Assembly: GCA_002452265.1 (NCBI GenBank)
Contig: DKEW01000015.1
Span: 1-64,000 of the forward strand
Source: Pelobacter sp. UBA6812
GTDB taxonomy: Bacteria; Desulfobacterota; Desulfuromonadia; Desulfuromonadales; Syntrophotaleaceae
DNA: 64,000 nucleotides
Reading direction: 5' to 3'
Part shown: positions 1-9,501 of the stretch, in pieces
Numbering within the stretch: the stretch's first letter is position 1
How the letters are laid out: each line of letters begins with the position of its first letter
Program-made: the position numbers and the translations under genes
Notes under the pieces: model-generated
What the model was told of the DNA's origin: nothing
Database searches by the model: none
The model's input: the letters and a program-made list of their open reading frames with translations, nothing else

Positions 1-1336
1 TCATGGCGGTGGTCCGGTTGTCCAGAATCAGAACCGTTGCGGTCGATTTATTGTAGACCATATCCATCAGCCCGTTGATACCGGTATGCAAAAAGGTCGA
101 GTCCCCGATAACGGCAACGATACGCTGTGCTTCCTGGGCATCGAGGACTTTTGACATACCGGTGGCATTTCCAATGCTGGCGCCCATGCAGATGCAGGTA
201 TCCATCGCGGACAAAGGCTCCATAAAGCCAAGCGTGTAACACCCGATATCACCGGTAACAAATGCCTTGAGGCGATTCAGGGTGAGGAAGACACTGCGAT
301 GCGGACACCCCGGGCACATGTTAGGCGGACGATTTGGCAAAATCTCTTGTGGGGCATAAAACGCTTTAAATTCTTCACCAGTAAGAGCTTTTTTCAAACG
401 CCCCGGAGTAAGTTCCCCGCAAAGAGGCAGCAAGTCCTTACCATGCACTGCAATACCCATGGCGCGAACCTGCTCCTCAATAAAGGGGTCAAGCTCTTCA
501 ATGACATACAACGTATCGTATCGATTTGCGAAATCGCGGATAAGCTGTTTAGGCAGAGGATAGACCATCCCCAGTTTCAGTATGTCTGCGTCGGGCAAAA
601 TCTCTTTGGCATATAAATAGGAGACGCCGCTGGTTATAACACCAACCTTGCCCTCCCCAACCTCAATCCTGTTGAACGGTTGCTGGCAGGCCCAGGATTC
701 CATGCGTTGCAGACGATCCTCGACCAATACATGCCGTTTGCGAGCATTGCCTGGCAACATAACGAATTTGGCAGGATTTTTTTCCGCTGACGGGGCTGGA
801 AGATCCGTTACGGGTTCGCCCAGTTCCACAACTGACTTGGAGTGGGAGATGCGCGTCGTGGTACGAAGGAAAACGGGTGTATCAAACTGCTCACTGGCAG
901 CCAGCGCCAGCCGGGTAAAATCAAGCGCTTCCTGACTGTCTGCAGGTTCAAACATAGGTATTTTGGCAAATTTGGCGTAATTGCGGTTGTCCTGCTCGTT
1001 CTGGGAAGAATGTAACTCGGGATCATCGGCGGTCACCAGAACCAAACCACCTTTGACTCCTGTGTACGAAAGTGTGAACAGAGGGTCGGCAGCGACATTT
1101 ACCCCAACATGCTTCATAGCCACAAGCGCTCGCCCGCCACCGAAAGATGCTCCGATGCCCACTTCTAGAGCTACCTTTTCATTTGGAGCCCAGGAGGCAT
1201 CGATGGTGGGATACTGGGTAATGTTTTCCAGGATTTCCGTGCTGGGCGTACCGGGATAAGCAGAAGCCACCTTAACACCGGCCTCGAAAGCTCCGCGAGC
1301 AATGGCCTCGTTTCCAGATAACATGGTGCGTTTCAT
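1..1336 (-). CDS. iorA: Indolepyruvate:ferredoxin oxidoreductase alpha subunit (partial, 3' end off window)
   Basis: A long open frame runs leftward from an ATG at 1336 and leaves the window with no stop, giving 445 visible codons. It begins MKRTMLSGNEAIARGAFEAG and then YPGTPSTEI, typical of the IorA N-terminal pyrimidine-binding domain. The C-terminal thiamine-pyrophosphate domain shows CPGCPHRS followed by GDIGCYTLG and a VIGDSTFLHTG cofactor motif. The family converts arylpyruvates, from aromatic amino-acid transamination, to aryl-CoA with reduction of ferredoxin in the cytoplasm. Only the ferredoxin-like C-terminal end should be missing. An AAGGA ribosome site lies about 7 bases before the ATG. 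The partner iorB would be expected just beyond the left edge (inference). Confidence 0.93.
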   Translation of the reverse strand, partial: MKRTMLSGNEAIARGAFEAGVKVASAYPGTPSTEILENITQYPTIDASWAPNEKVALEVGIGASFGGGRALVAMKHVGVNVAADPLFTLSYTGVKGGLVLVTADDPELHSSQNEQDNRNYAKFAKIPMFEPADSQEALDFTRLALAASEQFDTPVFLRTTTRISHSKSVVELGEPVTDLPAPSAEKNPAKFVMLPGNARKRHVLVEDRLQRMESWACQQPFNRIEVGEGKVGVITSGVSYLYAKEILPDADILKLGMVYPLPKQLIRDFANRYDTLYVIEELDPFIEEQVRAMGIAVHGKDLLPLCGELTPGRLKKALTGEEFKAFYAPQEILPNRPPNMCPGCPHRSVFLTLNRLKAFVTGDIGCYTLGFMEPLSAMDTCICMGASIGNATGMSKVLDAQEAQRIVAVIGDSTFLHTGINGLMDMVYNKSTATVLILDNRTTAM

Positions 1337-1371
1337 GGTGCGTCCTTTTCAGTCTGCTGTGTCATGGTATG

Positions 1372-1394
1372 TTTTCACAAATAGTGTTTGAAAA
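1372..1394. promoter_or_regulatory. Imperfect palindrome at the predicted iorA transcription start
   Basis: The arms TTTTC (1372-1376) and GAAAA (1390-1394) flank a spacer that itself carries AAA and TTT. The element covers the predicted transcription start and early leader, a usual place for a repressor operator. That it is an operator is inference; the arms are short and A/T rich. Confidence 0.3.
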
Positions 1395-1405
1395 TACTGA
1401 AATTG

Positions 1406-1434
1406 AATATAGTGAACCAGAGTTGGATTGTCAA
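1406..1434 (-). promoter_or_regulatory. Sigma-70 promoter for iorA
   Basis: Read on the minus strand, the box TTGACA (1434-1429) is followed after exactly 17 bases by TATATT (1411-1406). This is close to the consensus and predicts a start near 1399, about 60 bases before the iorA ATG. No other gene in this gap could use it. Confidence 0.75.
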
Positions 1435-1591
1435 TTATTCATGGCATCGATAGAGATTGAGAATTCATCGCGATGAAATTGGAAATCCAAGGAAAATTCT
1501 CGCCATCTGCATGCAATAGCGAGTCAATGGATTTAATTTTAGGAGATAACGGGTCGAATTTCACGTTTTCCTGCGGCCAGTAGCTTGCGTC

Positions 1592-1619
1592 AAACAGTCC
1601 CTCAGGATAGAGACTGTTT
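1592..1619 (-). terminator. Stem-loop straddling the ppx stop codon
   Basis: The arms 1609-1619 and 1592-1602 can form an 11-base-pair stem with one G-U pair around a 6-base loop on the minus-strand transcript, and the loop includes the ppx stop region. Only a short T run follows, so this may be a weak terminator or an mRNA 3'-end-stabilising hairpin. Confidence 0.45.
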
Positions 1620-2528
1620 CCCGGCCATGGTCAAAAGCAACCCTTCCAGCAAACCGAAATCGCTAACCTTCAGCAGATCTTTTTGAAAGTGTTCAAAAAT
1701 ACCAAGGACAATGCGAATACCTGGAAGAATCAGATCACCACGGCCTTTTTCAAGACCTGGCAACTGCTCGCGTTGGTTGTCGGATAAGGGATCAAGATGA
1801 TGAAGCAGTAAATGAAGTTCTTCGGGCAAAAGGGTCATGTTGTTGATACGCAGTCCATCATAAACATCCATGCGCAGTTTTATAGCTGCGAGGGTGGTGA
1901 CCGTTCCGGCAGTACCGACCAACACGGTAGATGGATCCAAGGCTTTATCGAAACATGAGGATTGGGTTAAATCCTGTGAAACCCGATCAAGGATGGAAGC
2001 AATATGTTTTTGTTGGTTCACGGGATTGGAAAAATTCTCGCAGAGACCAACAACGCCTAGCGGATAGCTTCTTTGAAACATGATCTGGCCGGCGGCATTT
2101 AAAACGAATTCGGTGCTACCTCCACCGATATCAAACATCAGGCAACTTTCAGGGCGGGGGTCGAGCGCAGCAAAGACTCCCTTACAACTCAGACAGGCCT
2201 CTACTTCGCCATCAATAATCTCTAGTTGCAATCCGGTATTTTCTTTAACCCTACGAACAAAGTCAGGACCATTGGCAGCACGACGTAAAGCTTCTGTACC
2301 AACCACCCTTACCCGCTCAGCCCCGTAAGATTTTATGGCAACGGCGATTTCAACCAAGGCAGCCAAGGTATTTTCCATGCTTTGACTTGCCAATCCAAGC
2401 TGGGGATCAAAACCGCCAGCAAGACGGGTGACATAACGATCATAGCGAGCAGGTATAATCGCGCCGTTGTGAACGTTACCAAGAAGCATCCGAACCGTAT
2501 TGGAGCCAACATCTACCGCTGCAAGCAC
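1602..2528 (-). CDS. ppx: Exopolyphosphatase / guanosine pentaphosphatase (Ppx/GppA family)
   Basis: The 308-residue protein matches the short, two-domain Ppx/GppA form without the C-terminal HD domain of the E. coli enzymes. It opens with the ASKHA phosphate-1 motif AAVDVGSNTVRML, carries the glycine-rich phosphate-2 signature FDIGGGSTEF near residues 133-142, and has GTAGTVTTLAA further on. The family hydrolyses inorganic polyphosphate, or pppGpp to ppGpp, in the cytoplasm. The start is GTG at 2528, directly abutting the TAA of the upstream Na/Pi transporter gene, so the two are translationally coupled and probably work together in phosphate homeostasis. Which substrate dominates cannot be told from sequence. 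Confidence 0.9.
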   Translation of the reverse strand: MLAAVDVGSNTVRMLLGNVHNGAIIPARYDRYVTRLAGGFDPQLGLASQSMENTLAALVEIAVAIKSYGAERVRVVGTEALRRAANGPDFVRRVKENTGLQLEIIDGEVEACLSCKGVFAALDPRPESCLMFDIGGGSTEFVLNAAGQIMFQRSYPLGVVGLCENFSNPVNQQKHIASILDRVSQDLTQSSCFDKALDPSTVLVGTAGTVTTLAAIKLRMDVYDGLRINNMTLLPEELHLLLHHLDPLSDNQREQLPGLEKGRGDLILPGIRIVLGIFEHFQKDLLKVSDFGLLEGLLLTMAGKQSLS

Positions 2529-4217
2529 TTACTTGTCACCTACAACAGCTTTACTGACATTAAAAGCGTGACTGCCAATTTTTGAAAAACCATGTAGCAT
2601 GTCAATAAAAATCAATCCTTGCTGCACCGAACATTCACCAGTATTCAACCTGGCGATATGATTGTTACGCAGAGTATCCTCCAGCTCATCGATGACATGA
2701 ATCATATAGCTGGCTTTGGATTTGATTGTTGCATCACCCCGGTCGAGAGCATCGATAACAAAAGCCAGGAAGTCCCTGGTTTTGCCGGCCAGTTCTTCAA
2801 CTTCCTGTGTAGCAACGTCCGATAAAGGTTGATTCAGGTCACGAAGTCGTCCGGTAAGTTTCCAAAGCCCCTCACAGTGATCCCCGACCCGCTCAAGATC
2901 ATTAACCATATGCATCATGGAAGCGACATCACGTGACATATCCTGAGTGATGGATTTTTGGGAAAGATTTACCAGGAAATCCGTAATCTCCTTTTGCAGT
3001 AAGTCAACAATTTCTTCTTTTTTATCCAAGGAGGCTAGTCGCTTTGAATTGCCGTCTCGAAAAAATCCTATAGTTTCATCAAGCATCTCACACGTAATAT
3101 GCGCCATCCGACGGGTTTCCGAACGGGCTTGACCAATGGCAATCGGCGGGGTATTAAGCACGCGGTTATCGATATATTTAAGGTGAAACTCCATCAGCGC
3201 ATCTTTACCCGGTAAAATCAAACAAGCCAATTTAGCCAATAACCCGATAAGAGGCAGAAAGATAATCGTGTTGATAATGTTAAAAAATGTATGCGCATTT
3301 GCTATGTGCCATTTAATATTCGGCAGGTCTCCAATGGCAGCTCCAAATTGAGCAGATTCGGCAGCGGTATGAATGACAAAGTTTGGATCACCCGGGGTCC
3401 AGGCATCCACCAGATGTAAAAAAAGTGGAAAACACAAAATAATCAGCACGACCCCTATGAAATTAAACAATAGATGGGCCAATGCGGTACGTCGGGCCGC
3501 AAGATTAGTACCTATGGCTGCAAGGTTGGCAGTAACGGTGGTACCAATATTTTCACCAAGAATCAAGGCTACACTAACATCAAAACTCAAAAGACCACTC
3601 ATCGCGAGAGACATGGTAAGGGCGATGGTGGCACTGCTGCTTTGAACCAGAACCGTAAGCAACGCACCGGTTGCGATAGCCAGCAAATAATTGTCACCCA
3701 CCACAAGGAAAAAATCACGAAAGGCATCACTCCCTTTAAGAGGTACAAAGGCACCTTCCATAGTGGTTAAACCATAAAACAGAATACCGAAACCAAGTAA
3801 AATCTCACCGCTATACATCCACTTCTTACTACGAGAGAAAAGTTTCAGTCCGGTACCGATGCCGATGGCGGGTAAAGCAAATTGGCTGAGCTTAAGAGCC
3901 AGAAGCTGTGCTGTAACAGTGGTACCGATATTAGCGCCGAGAACGACACCAATAGCCTGCATCAATGTCATTAATCCGGCATTTACAAAGCCGATCACCA
4001 TCACAGTCGTTGCACTGGATGACTGAATAATAGCTGTAACGGCCAGACCTACGAAAGTTCCAATGAGACGATTATTCGTTAAAGCCGCAAGAATTTTGCG
4101 CATGCGGTCCCCGGCAACCTTTTGCAATCCTTCCGACATGATCTTCATGCCGAACAGAAACAGGCCTAGTCCGCCGATCAGGCCAAAAATGGTAGCCTGG
4201 TTGAAAAAATTCAACAT
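2529..4217 (-). CDS. Na+/phosphate cotransporter family protein with PhoU-like tail
   Basis: The 562-residue membrane protein has two inverted Na/Pi-cotransporter repeats, each with the QSSSATT signature (TAIIQSSSATTVMVIGF and TVLVQSSSATIALTMS). A cytosolic C-terminal PhoU-like helical bundle covers roughly residues 345-555. The family imports or exports phosphate with sodium at the inner membrane. The frame stays open upstream to 4253, but the ATG at 4217 is chosen because AGGAGG lies 10 bases before it and the preceding residues do not resemble the family. A sigma-70 promoter lies just upstream, and ppx follows with no gap. This resembles NptA/YjbB-type proteins; transport direction is not evident. 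Confidence 0.9.
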   Translation of the reverse strand: MLNFFNQATIFGLIGGLGLFLFGMKIMSEGLQKVAGDRMRKILAALTNNRLIGTFVGLAVTAIIQSSSATTVMVIGFVNAGLMTLMQAIGVVLGANIGTTVTAQLLALKLSQFALPAIGIGTGLKLFSRSKKWMYSGEILLGFGILFYGLTTMEGAFVPLKGSDAFRDFFLVVGDNYLLAIATGALLTVLVQSSSATIALTMSLAMSGLLSFDVSVALILGENIGTTVTANLAAIGTNLAARRTALAHLLFNFIGVVLIILCFPLFLHLVDAWTPGDPNFVIHTAAESAQFGAAIGDLPNIKWHIANAHTFFNIINTIIFLPLIGLLAKLACLILPGKDALMEFHLKYIDNRVLNTPPIAIGQARSETRRMAHITCEMLDETIGFFRDGNSKRLASLDKKEEIVDLLQKEITDFLVNLSQKSITQDMSRDVASMMHMVNDLERVGDHCEGLWKLTGRLRDLNQPLSDVATQEVEELAGKTRDFLAFVIDALDRGDATIKSKASYMIHVIDELEDTLRNNHIARLNTGECSVQQGLIFIDMLHGFSKIGSHAFNVSKAVVGDK

Positions 4218-4280
4218 CGGAAATGATCCTCCTTTAGGAGCCGCAAACAACACAAGATAAAACGCAGATAAACCGCCGGC

Positions 4281-4309
4281 ACTATATCCGATGCACAGCG
4301 GTTTTTCAA
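4281..4309 (-). promoter_or_regulatory. Sigma-70 promoter for the phosphate transporter-ppx pair
   Basis: On the minus strand TTGAAA (4309-4304) is separated by 17 bases from TATAGT (4286-4281). The predicted start near 4274 gives a leader of about 57 bases before the ATG at 4217. Confidence 0.65.
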
Positions 4310-4385
4310 GGTTGGGTAGCCAATATTAGCGAATGAATCAAATTTGAGCTGAGAAGCTCCTGAGAAGGGGATTTTTTTGTCAGGG

Positions 4386-5000
4386 TTACAGCTGATGGAT
4401 CCAACTGGTATCTCCTGCACCCTGGCGCAGGACAATAATTTTGTCATCAATGAGGCTTATTACAGTAGACGCCTCCCCCTTAATAACGCCGCCATCAACG
4501 ACCATATCGATCTGCCTGCCGAGCTGCTCATCGATAAGGGAAGGATCGTAACAAGGCTCTTCGCCGGAGATATTGGCACTGGTCGTAACGAGGGGGTGAC
4601 CAAGTTCACGGACTATAGCTAACGCAATAGGGTTGGAAGGAATGCGGATACCAACAGTTTTCTGTTTGGTTACGAGTAGATCGGGCACCACCCGAGTGGC
4701 TTCAAGAACGAAAGTATATGGACCGGGCAGATAGCGTTTCATGATCTTAAAAGCGAAGTTGCTTACCTGCGCATAATTGGAAACATCGGAAAGATCAGCA
4801 CAAATAAAGGAAAAAGGCTTTCGTTCAGTTCGCTCCTTAAGCTGATAAATCCGCTTGATCCCCTTGCGGTTGAAAATATCGCAACCGAGTCCATAAATAG
4901 TGTCGGTGGGATAAGCAATGACACCACCCTGCTTAATACAATCGACAACTCGGGTTATCAGGCGTTTTTGAGGTGTTTCGGCATTAATGGTAAGCAACAT
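4386..5000 (-). CDS. YrdC/Sua5/YciO family protein (threonylcarbamoyl-AMP synthase-like)
   Basis: The 204-residue, single-domain protein carries the YrdC-fold nucleotide-binding features: GGVIAYPTDTIYGLGCD near residues 25-41, the KERTERKPFS loop and VGIRIPSN further on. TsaC/Sua5 members make threonylcarbamoyl-AMP from threonine, bicarbonate and ATP for tRNA t6A formation. By length and by the pattern of the N-terminus and the middle segment it looks closest to the YciO branch, whose role is less certain. The ATG at 5000 has AAGGA about 9 bases upstream. It follows dut and precedes the promoter of the phosphate transporter, so it probably ends the long operon. Confidence 0.82.
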   Translation of the reverse strand: MLLTINAETPQKRLITRVVDCIKQGGVIAYPTDTIYGLGCDIFNRKGIKRIYQLKERTERKPFSFICADLSDVSNYAQVSNFAFKIMKRYLPGPYTFVLEATRVVPDLLVTKQKTVGIRIPSNPIALAIVRELGHPLVTTSANISGEEPCYDPSLIDEQLGRQIDMVVDGGVIKGEASTVISLIDDKIIVLRQGAGDTSWIHQL

Positions 5001-5046
5001 GGTAAGTTTTCCTTTCCCCTTTTAACGGACCAAGGGCAATGGATCC

Positions 5047-5065
5047 CATCCGAAAAAAACGGATG
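5047..5065 (-). other. Small hairpin between dut and the YciO-like gene
   Basis: CATCCG and CGGATG flank a seven-base A (minus: T) loop. No T tract follows the stem on either strand, so it is not a convincing terminator; it may stabilise mRNA or be fortuitous. Confidence 0.25.
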
Positions 5066-5073
5066 ACACCTAA

Positions 5074-5517
5074 CTAAAAACCAGTATGACCAAACCCGCC
5101 ATCATTGCGATCCGTTTCATCAAGCTCATCAACCTGTTCAAGAGTAGCCATTTGAACAGGTGCAATAACCAACTGAGCGATACGATCGCCATCGCTGACA
5201 ACAAATTCTTCCGTACCGTGGTTAATAAGAATAATACCAAGTTCTCCACGATAATCAGCATCAATGGTACCGGGCGCGTTAACCAATGTAACACCACAAT
5301 GCAGGGCAAGTCCTGAACGTGGCCTTACCTGCGCTTCAAATCCAACGGGTATAGCCAGGGCAATACCTGTAGGAATAACGGCTCGACAACCCGGCTTCAC
5401 AACGATCACTTCTTCGGGACAGGCAAACACATCCATCCCGGCGGCATGACGACTCATATATCTGGGCAATATGGCCTGTGAACGCAACTTTTTAATTTTA
5501 ATTTTTAGAGAATTCAT
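5074..5517 (-). CDS. dut: dUTP diphosphatase (trimeric dUTPase)
   Basis: The 147-residue protein is the usual length for homotrimeric dUTPases. The five conserved motifs are visible: AAGMDVFA (1), PRSGLAL (2), [10 protein letters not shown] (3), GDRIAQLV (4) and the C-terminal glycine-rich arm GGFGHTGF (5). It hydrolyses dUTP to dUMP and pyrophosphate, keeping uracil out of DNA and feeding dTMP synthesis. The Asp in motif 3 is the catalytic base and is present. It lies 44 bases after the M16 protease gene, in a gene order common in this group of bacteria. No clear Shine-Dalgarno sequence precedes the ATG, so translation may rely on upstream coupling. Confidence 0.95.
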   Translation of the reverse strand: MNSLKIKIKKLRSQAILPRYMSRHAAGMDVFACPEEVIVVKPGCRAVIPTGIALAIPVGFEAQVRPRSGLALHCGVTLVNAPGTIDADYRGELGIILINHGTEEFVVSDGDRIAQLVIAPVQMATLEQVDELDETDRNDGGFGHTGF

Positions 5518-5561
5518 AAGGATGCAAAAAGAACCAAAAAGTGTTAAAAACGGGTGTTGGT

Positions 5562-6821
5562 TTAGCCTAGCGTTAAGTCGACCAGAGGAAAGCCGCTCCC
5601 GGGAACTGGACCAATCAGTTGCAGGTTAAGATATTCATCGCGAAAGCATTCACGCGTCAATCGCAAAATATCTTCACCCGTTACTTTCTGGACACGTTCA
5701 ATAACTTCATGGGGAGACTGCACCCGCCCAAGATATATTTCATTTTTGGCAAGGCGTATCATTCTATTTTCGGTACTTTCAAGGGACAGCATGAATTGTC
5801 CTTTGATAAGCTCTTTGGTAGCCTGAAGTTCGTCAGGATCGGGCTCAAAATGTTGAAAACGCGACAACTCTTTAAGCACCAGATTAATAGCATGCTGAAC
5901 TTCATCGGGGGAAGTACCGGCATATACAACCAGAGCACCTGTATCAGAATGAGAGCTCAAATAGCTGTAAACAGAATATGCCATGCCTCTCTCTTCACGC
6001 AATATCTGAAACAACCGAGAACTCATGCTACCACCTAGCATGGTATTAAGAAGATTCCCGGCAAATCGATTTTGATGACTTTGATCGGGAGCCCTAGTCC
6101 CTAAACAAAAGTGGACCTGCTCAATATCTTTATAAGTAGTATTAATACAGGAGTGGCTAATTGGCGGTTCAGAAGCAGATGACTTAACACCGGCTTTATG
6201 ATCACGGAACAACTGTTCAACCTGCGAAACAAGTTGCTCGTGATGCACATCCCCGGCTACACAGATAATCAGATTATTGCCACAGTAATTTTTATCGAAA
6301 TACTGTACCAACTGTTGACGATCAAGGGATTGAACCGATTGAATGGAACCAACGATGGGTTTACCCAGGGAGTGTCCACGCCAGTAAGAGCTCGTAAACT
6401 GTTCATGGATGCTTTCTTCAGGGGAGTCTTCAAGCATATGAATCTCCTGAAGAATAACCCGACGCTCTTTTTCCAGTTCATCGAGGTCGATAACTGAATT
6501 CAAAAGAATGTCTGATAGCAGATCCACCGCCAGGGACAGATTATGTCCAGACACCTTGGCGTAATAGCAGCTGAATTCTGAACTGGTAAAGGCATTAAGT
6601 GCCCCGCCCACCGAGTCAATTTCCTTGGCGATGGACGGGGCACTACGACGTATCGTCCCTTTGAACAACATGTGCTCCAAAAAATGGGAAACACCACCTT
6701 GTTCTAGCGATTCATGGCGTGATCCGCATTCAACCCAAAAACCCACCGTAGCCGAGAAAGCACCGGGGATACGCTCGGAAAGAATGCGGATACCATTATC
6801 CAGGACAGACTTTTCTACCAT
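5562..6821 (-). CDS. M16 family zinc metallopeptidase (processing-protease type)
   Basis: The 419-residue protein has the inverted zinc motif [11 protein letters not shown] near residues 46-56 (HxxEH) with the distal glutamate in the helix ending [11 protein letters not shown]. The second, non-catalytic M16 half follows. Single-chain proteins of this length resemble mitochondrial processing peptidase beta and the B. subtilis YmxG/MlpA group. They act as clamshell dimers on small peptides or leader sequences, and their substrates in bacteria are poorly defined. The gene sits right after pnp, a common placement. The sequence before the ATG reads CCCTCCTT, the complement of a ribosome site rather than a ribosome site, so initiation probably depends on coupling to pnp. 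Confidence 0.92.
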   Translation of the reverse strand: MVEKSVLDNGIRILSERIPGAFSATVGFWVECGSRHESLEQGGVSHFLEHMLFKGTIRRSAPSIAKEIDSVGGALNAFTSSEFSCYYAKVSGHNLSLAVDLLSDILLNSVIDLDELEKERRVILQEIHMLEDSPEESIHEQFTSSYWRGHSLGKPIVGSIQSVQSLDRQQLVQYFDKNYCGNNLIICVAGDVHHEQLVSQVEQLFRDHKAGVKSSASEPPISHSCINTTYKDIEQVHFCLGTRAPDQSHQNRFAGNLLNTMLGGSMSSRLFQILREERGMAYSVYSYLSSHSDTGALVVYAGTSPDEVQHAINLVLKELSRFQHFEPDPDELQATKELIKGQFMLSLESTENRMIRLAKNEIYLGRVQSPHEVIERVQKVTGEDILRLTRECFRDEYLNLQLIGPVPGSGFPLVDLTLG

Positions 6822-6833
6822 GATAAGGAGGGA

Positions 6834-8933
6834 TTATTCTTCCTCAGGCAAGGTTTCACCCAAGGCTTCCTTACGCGACAATTTGATTTTGCCCTGACGA
6901 TCTATATCGAGACACTTAACCAGAACCTTGTCCCCTTCGTGTAGAATGTCAGTAACGTTCTTGACCCGTTCTTTAGCCAACTCGGAAATATGCACCAGGC
7001 CCTCGGTACCTGGGAAAATTTCAACAAAAGCACCGAAATCCATGATTTTCTTAACGGTGGCCATGTAGAGTCGACCTACCTCAGCATCTTGAGTAAGGTT
7101 CCGGATCATCTTGATAGCAGCTTTACAAGCTTCACCGTCGGAAGATGCGATGTTGATGCGACCATCATCCTCGATATCGATGGCACATCCGGTCGCCTCG
7201 ATGATGCCACGAACATTTTTACCACCAGGTCCGATGACAGTGCGCACTTGATCCGGTTTGACATTAATGGTGGTAATACGCGGTGCATAAGGAGACAGGT
7301 CGCTGCGGGAAACAGAAATCGCCTCAGCCATTTTGCCAAGGATATGGATTCGCCCTTCGCGTGCCTGATCAAGAGCTTGCCCCATGATTTCCTTGCTGAC
7401 ACCGCTGATCTTGATATCCATCTGCAAGGCCGTAATGCCATCACGGGTACCCGTAACTTTAAAATCCATATCACCGAGATGATCTTCGTCACCTAGAATG
7501 TCGGAAAGCACGACAACATCATCGCCTTCCTTGATCAGGCCCATAGCGATGCCGGCAACGGCTTCTTTAATAGGTACGCCGGCATCCATCAGTGCCAGAG
7601 ACGCGCCGCAGACACTCGCCATGGAGGAAGAACCGTTCGACTCAAGAATGTCGGATACAACACGCAAGGTATAAGGGAAATCATCGTGATTAGGCAGCAC
7701 CTGCGCAATAGAACGTTCTGCAAGCATACCGTGACCGATCTCACGACGACCGGGGAAAAGTCGCATGCTGGTCTCACCTACGCAGAACGGAGGAAAGTTA
7801 TAGTGAAGCATGAACTTTTTAAATTCCATGGACTGCACATTGTCCATGCGTTGCTCGTCTTTAGAAGTGCCAAGAGCAACAGCCACCAGAGCCTGAGTTT
7901 CACCGCGGGTAAATAATGCGCTGCCATGGGCTCTCGGAAGGACTCCGATTTCACAGGTGATGGGACGGATAGTGTCCTTGTCACGTCCGTCGATTCGAAC
8001 CTTATCCCGAGCAACCATCTGGCGAACCAGGCGCTTTTGAAGACTACCGAAGGCTTCACTGACATCATCGGCCTGTCCCTCAAATTCTTCAGCCAAAGAA
8101 GCCAGGGTATCGGTTTTGATTTCAGCTACTGCAGCATAACGTTCCTGTTTGGTGCGAATCTTTACGGCCTCAATCAAGCGCATTTCGGCCAATTCGGCAA
8201 CCTTGCTAACAATTGCAGGATCGATGACTTTTACAGAAAATTCACGCTTTTCAAGTCCCGCGACCTTGACCAGCTCAAGCTGGATATCGAGTAACGGTTG
8301 AAGAGCTTCATGAGCAAAAAACAGAGCATCAAGCATCTCTTGCTCACTAATAAAATTTGCCTCTCCCTCAACCATGATAATAGCATCACGGGAACCTGCA
8401 ACGATGATATCCATATCGCTACTGGAACGTTGTTCAAGGGTCGGGTTGGCGATCAATACGCCCTCGACACGACCCACTCGAACTGCGGCGACAGGCCCAT
8501 CAAAGGGGATATCGGAAACGGCCACAGCTGCTGAAGCACCAAGCATGGCCAAGGTGTCAGGATCGTTTTGCTCGTCTACCGAAATAACGGTGGGCATAAT
8601 CTGAGTTTCAAACATGTACCCTTTGGGGAACAGAGGGCGCAGCGGCCGGTCGATAAGACGGCAGACCAATGTTTCACGTTCGGTAGCACCGCGTTCACGA
8701 CGGAAAAAGGACCCGGGGATTTTACCACCCGCGTAGAATTTTTCCTGATAATTGACTGTGAGAGGGAAAAACCCTTGCCCTTCACGCAATTGTTTGGCAC
8801 TTACTGCGGTACACAGAACCTTGGTATCACCATAGGTAACCACTACTGCACCGTCAGCTTGACGCGCCATTTTGCCTGTTTCAAGGGTCAAGGTCTGCCC
8901 ATTGAACTGACATTCAACTTTTTGATAAGCCAA
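6834..8933 (-). CDS. pnp: Polynucleotide phosphorylase
   Basis: The 699-residue protein has the full PNPase order: an RNase PH domain ([12 protein letters not shown] near residues 78-89), an alpha-helical linker, a second catalytic RNase PH domain ([10 protein letters not shown], and [16 protein letters not shown] with the metal-binding aspartates), a KH domain with [10 protein letters not shown] and a C-terminal S1 domain. It degrades RNA 3' to 5' using phosphate and can add 3' tails, and is part of the degradosome. The start is TTG, chosen because AAGGAG lies about 8 bases upstream and the second codon starts the family's conserved N-terminus. It follows rpsO across a gap holding a hairpin. 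Confidence 0.97.
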   Translation of the reverse strand: MAYQKVECQFNGQTLTLETGKMARQADGAVVVTYGDTKVLCTAVSAKQLREGQGFFPLTVNYQEKFYAGGKIPGSFFRRERGATERETLVCRLIDRPLRPLFPKGYMFETQIMPTVISVDEQNDPDTLAMLGASAAVAVSDIPFDGPVAAVRVGRVEGVLIANPTLEQRSSSDMDIIVAGSRDAIIMVEGEANFISEQEMLDALFFAHEALQPLLDIQLELVKVAGLEKREFSVKVIDPAIVSKVAELAEMRLIEAVKIRTKQERYAAVAEIKTDTLASLAEEFEGQADDVSEAFGSLQKRLVRQMVARDKVRIDGRDKDTIRPITCEIGVLPRAHGSALFTRGETQALVAVALGTSKDEQRMDNVQSMEFKKFMLHYNFPPFCVGETSMRLFPGRREIGHGMLAERSIAQVLPNHDDFPYTLRVVSDILESNGSSSMASVCGASLALMDAGVPIKEAVAGIAMGLIKEGDDVVVLSDILGDEDHLGDMDFKVTGTRDGITALQMDIKISGVSKEIMGQALDQAREGRIHILGKMAEAISVSRSDLSPYAPRITTINVKPDQVRTVIGPGGKNVRGIIEATGCAIDIEDDGRINIASSDGEACKAAIKMIRNLTQDAEVGRLYMATVKKIMDFGAFVEIFPGTEGLVHISELAKERVKNVTDILHEGDKVLVKCLDIDRQGKIKLSRKEALGETLPEEE

Positions 8934-9020
8934 ATTATTCTCCTTTTTTGCGAGGCAAAATCCGAGTCACCGCATGCCCCACAGAATCTTTCTCTTAAAA
9001 CGGCCAAAGGAGACTGACCT

Positions 9021-9060
9021 GAGACAACAGCCGCTCACCCTCGCGGACCGGCTGTTCTCT
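9021..9060 (-). promoter_or_regulatory. rpsO-pnp intergenic stem-loop
   Basis: AACAGCCG (9026-9033) pairs with CGGCTGTT (9049-9056), with flanking GAGA/TCTC allowing an outer extension past a bulge. In enteric bacteria the same gap holds an rpsO attenuator and an RNase III site through which PNPase represses itself. A like role here is inference. No T tract follows directly. Confidence 0.5.
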
Positions 9061-9137
9061 CCGGGCAACCTCCATCAGCATACAAAAAAACTCAGGCAGC
9101 AGGCCTCTCGACTCGGCGAGAAGCGTGCTGCCCTTTA

Positions 9138-9404
9138 CTACCTACGGATACCGAGGCTCTGTATAATTGTGCGATACCGTTCCACATCGTTGCGTTTGAG
9201 ATAGTCCAGAAGACGTCTCCGCTGTCCGACAATTTTCAGCAAACCGCGACGGGAATGATGATCTTTTTTGTGGGTCCGAAAATGCTCGGTCAGATAGGTA
9301 ATGCGTTCTGACAGCAGAGCAATCTGCACCTCAGGAGATCCTGTATCACCTTCATGTCGTTTATACTGCTCGATGAGTTCCTGTTTTTTATCAGTGGCTA
9401 ACAC
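9138..9404 (-). CDS. rpsO: 30S ribosomal protein S15
   Basis: The 88-residue product contains the S15 hallmark [12 protein letters not shown] followed by [10 protein letters not shown] and ends LGIRR, matching the family over its whole length. S15 binds 16S rRNA helices 20-22 and starts assembly of the platform. The frame opens further upstream, but the GTG at 9404 is chosen because it follows AAAGGAGG and leaves the standard 88-89 residue length. It lies between truB and pnp as in most bacteria. A candidate promoter lies in the gap before it. Confidence 0.96.
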   Translation of the reverse strand: MLATDKKQELIEQYKRHEGDTGSPEVQIALLSERITYLTEHFRTHKKDHHSRRGLLKIVGQRRRLLDYLKRNDVERYRTIIQSLGIRR

Positions 9405-9469
9405 CTTGCCACCTCCTTTCGTGTTTAAATGCAACCTAAATGGTTATTATAACGATATAAAGCGTAATC

Positions 9470-9498
9470 TTATTACCATAGTTAGGAGTCAGTGTAAA
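9470..9498 (-). promoter_or_regulatory. Candidate rpsO promoter
   Basis: On the minus strand TTTACA (9498-9493) is followed after 17 bases by TAATAA (9475-9470), overlapping the end of truB. A second A/T-rich box, TATAAT, lies at 9451-9446 but has no matching -35. An own promoter for rpsO is common in other bacteria. Confidence 0.4.
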
Positions 9499-9501
9499 GC
9501 G

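Noticed and set aside
4350..4380. Repeated CTGAGAAG sequence before a T run, looking like a terminator after the YciO-like gene
   Set aside because: The copies are direct, not inverted, repeats, so no stem can form.
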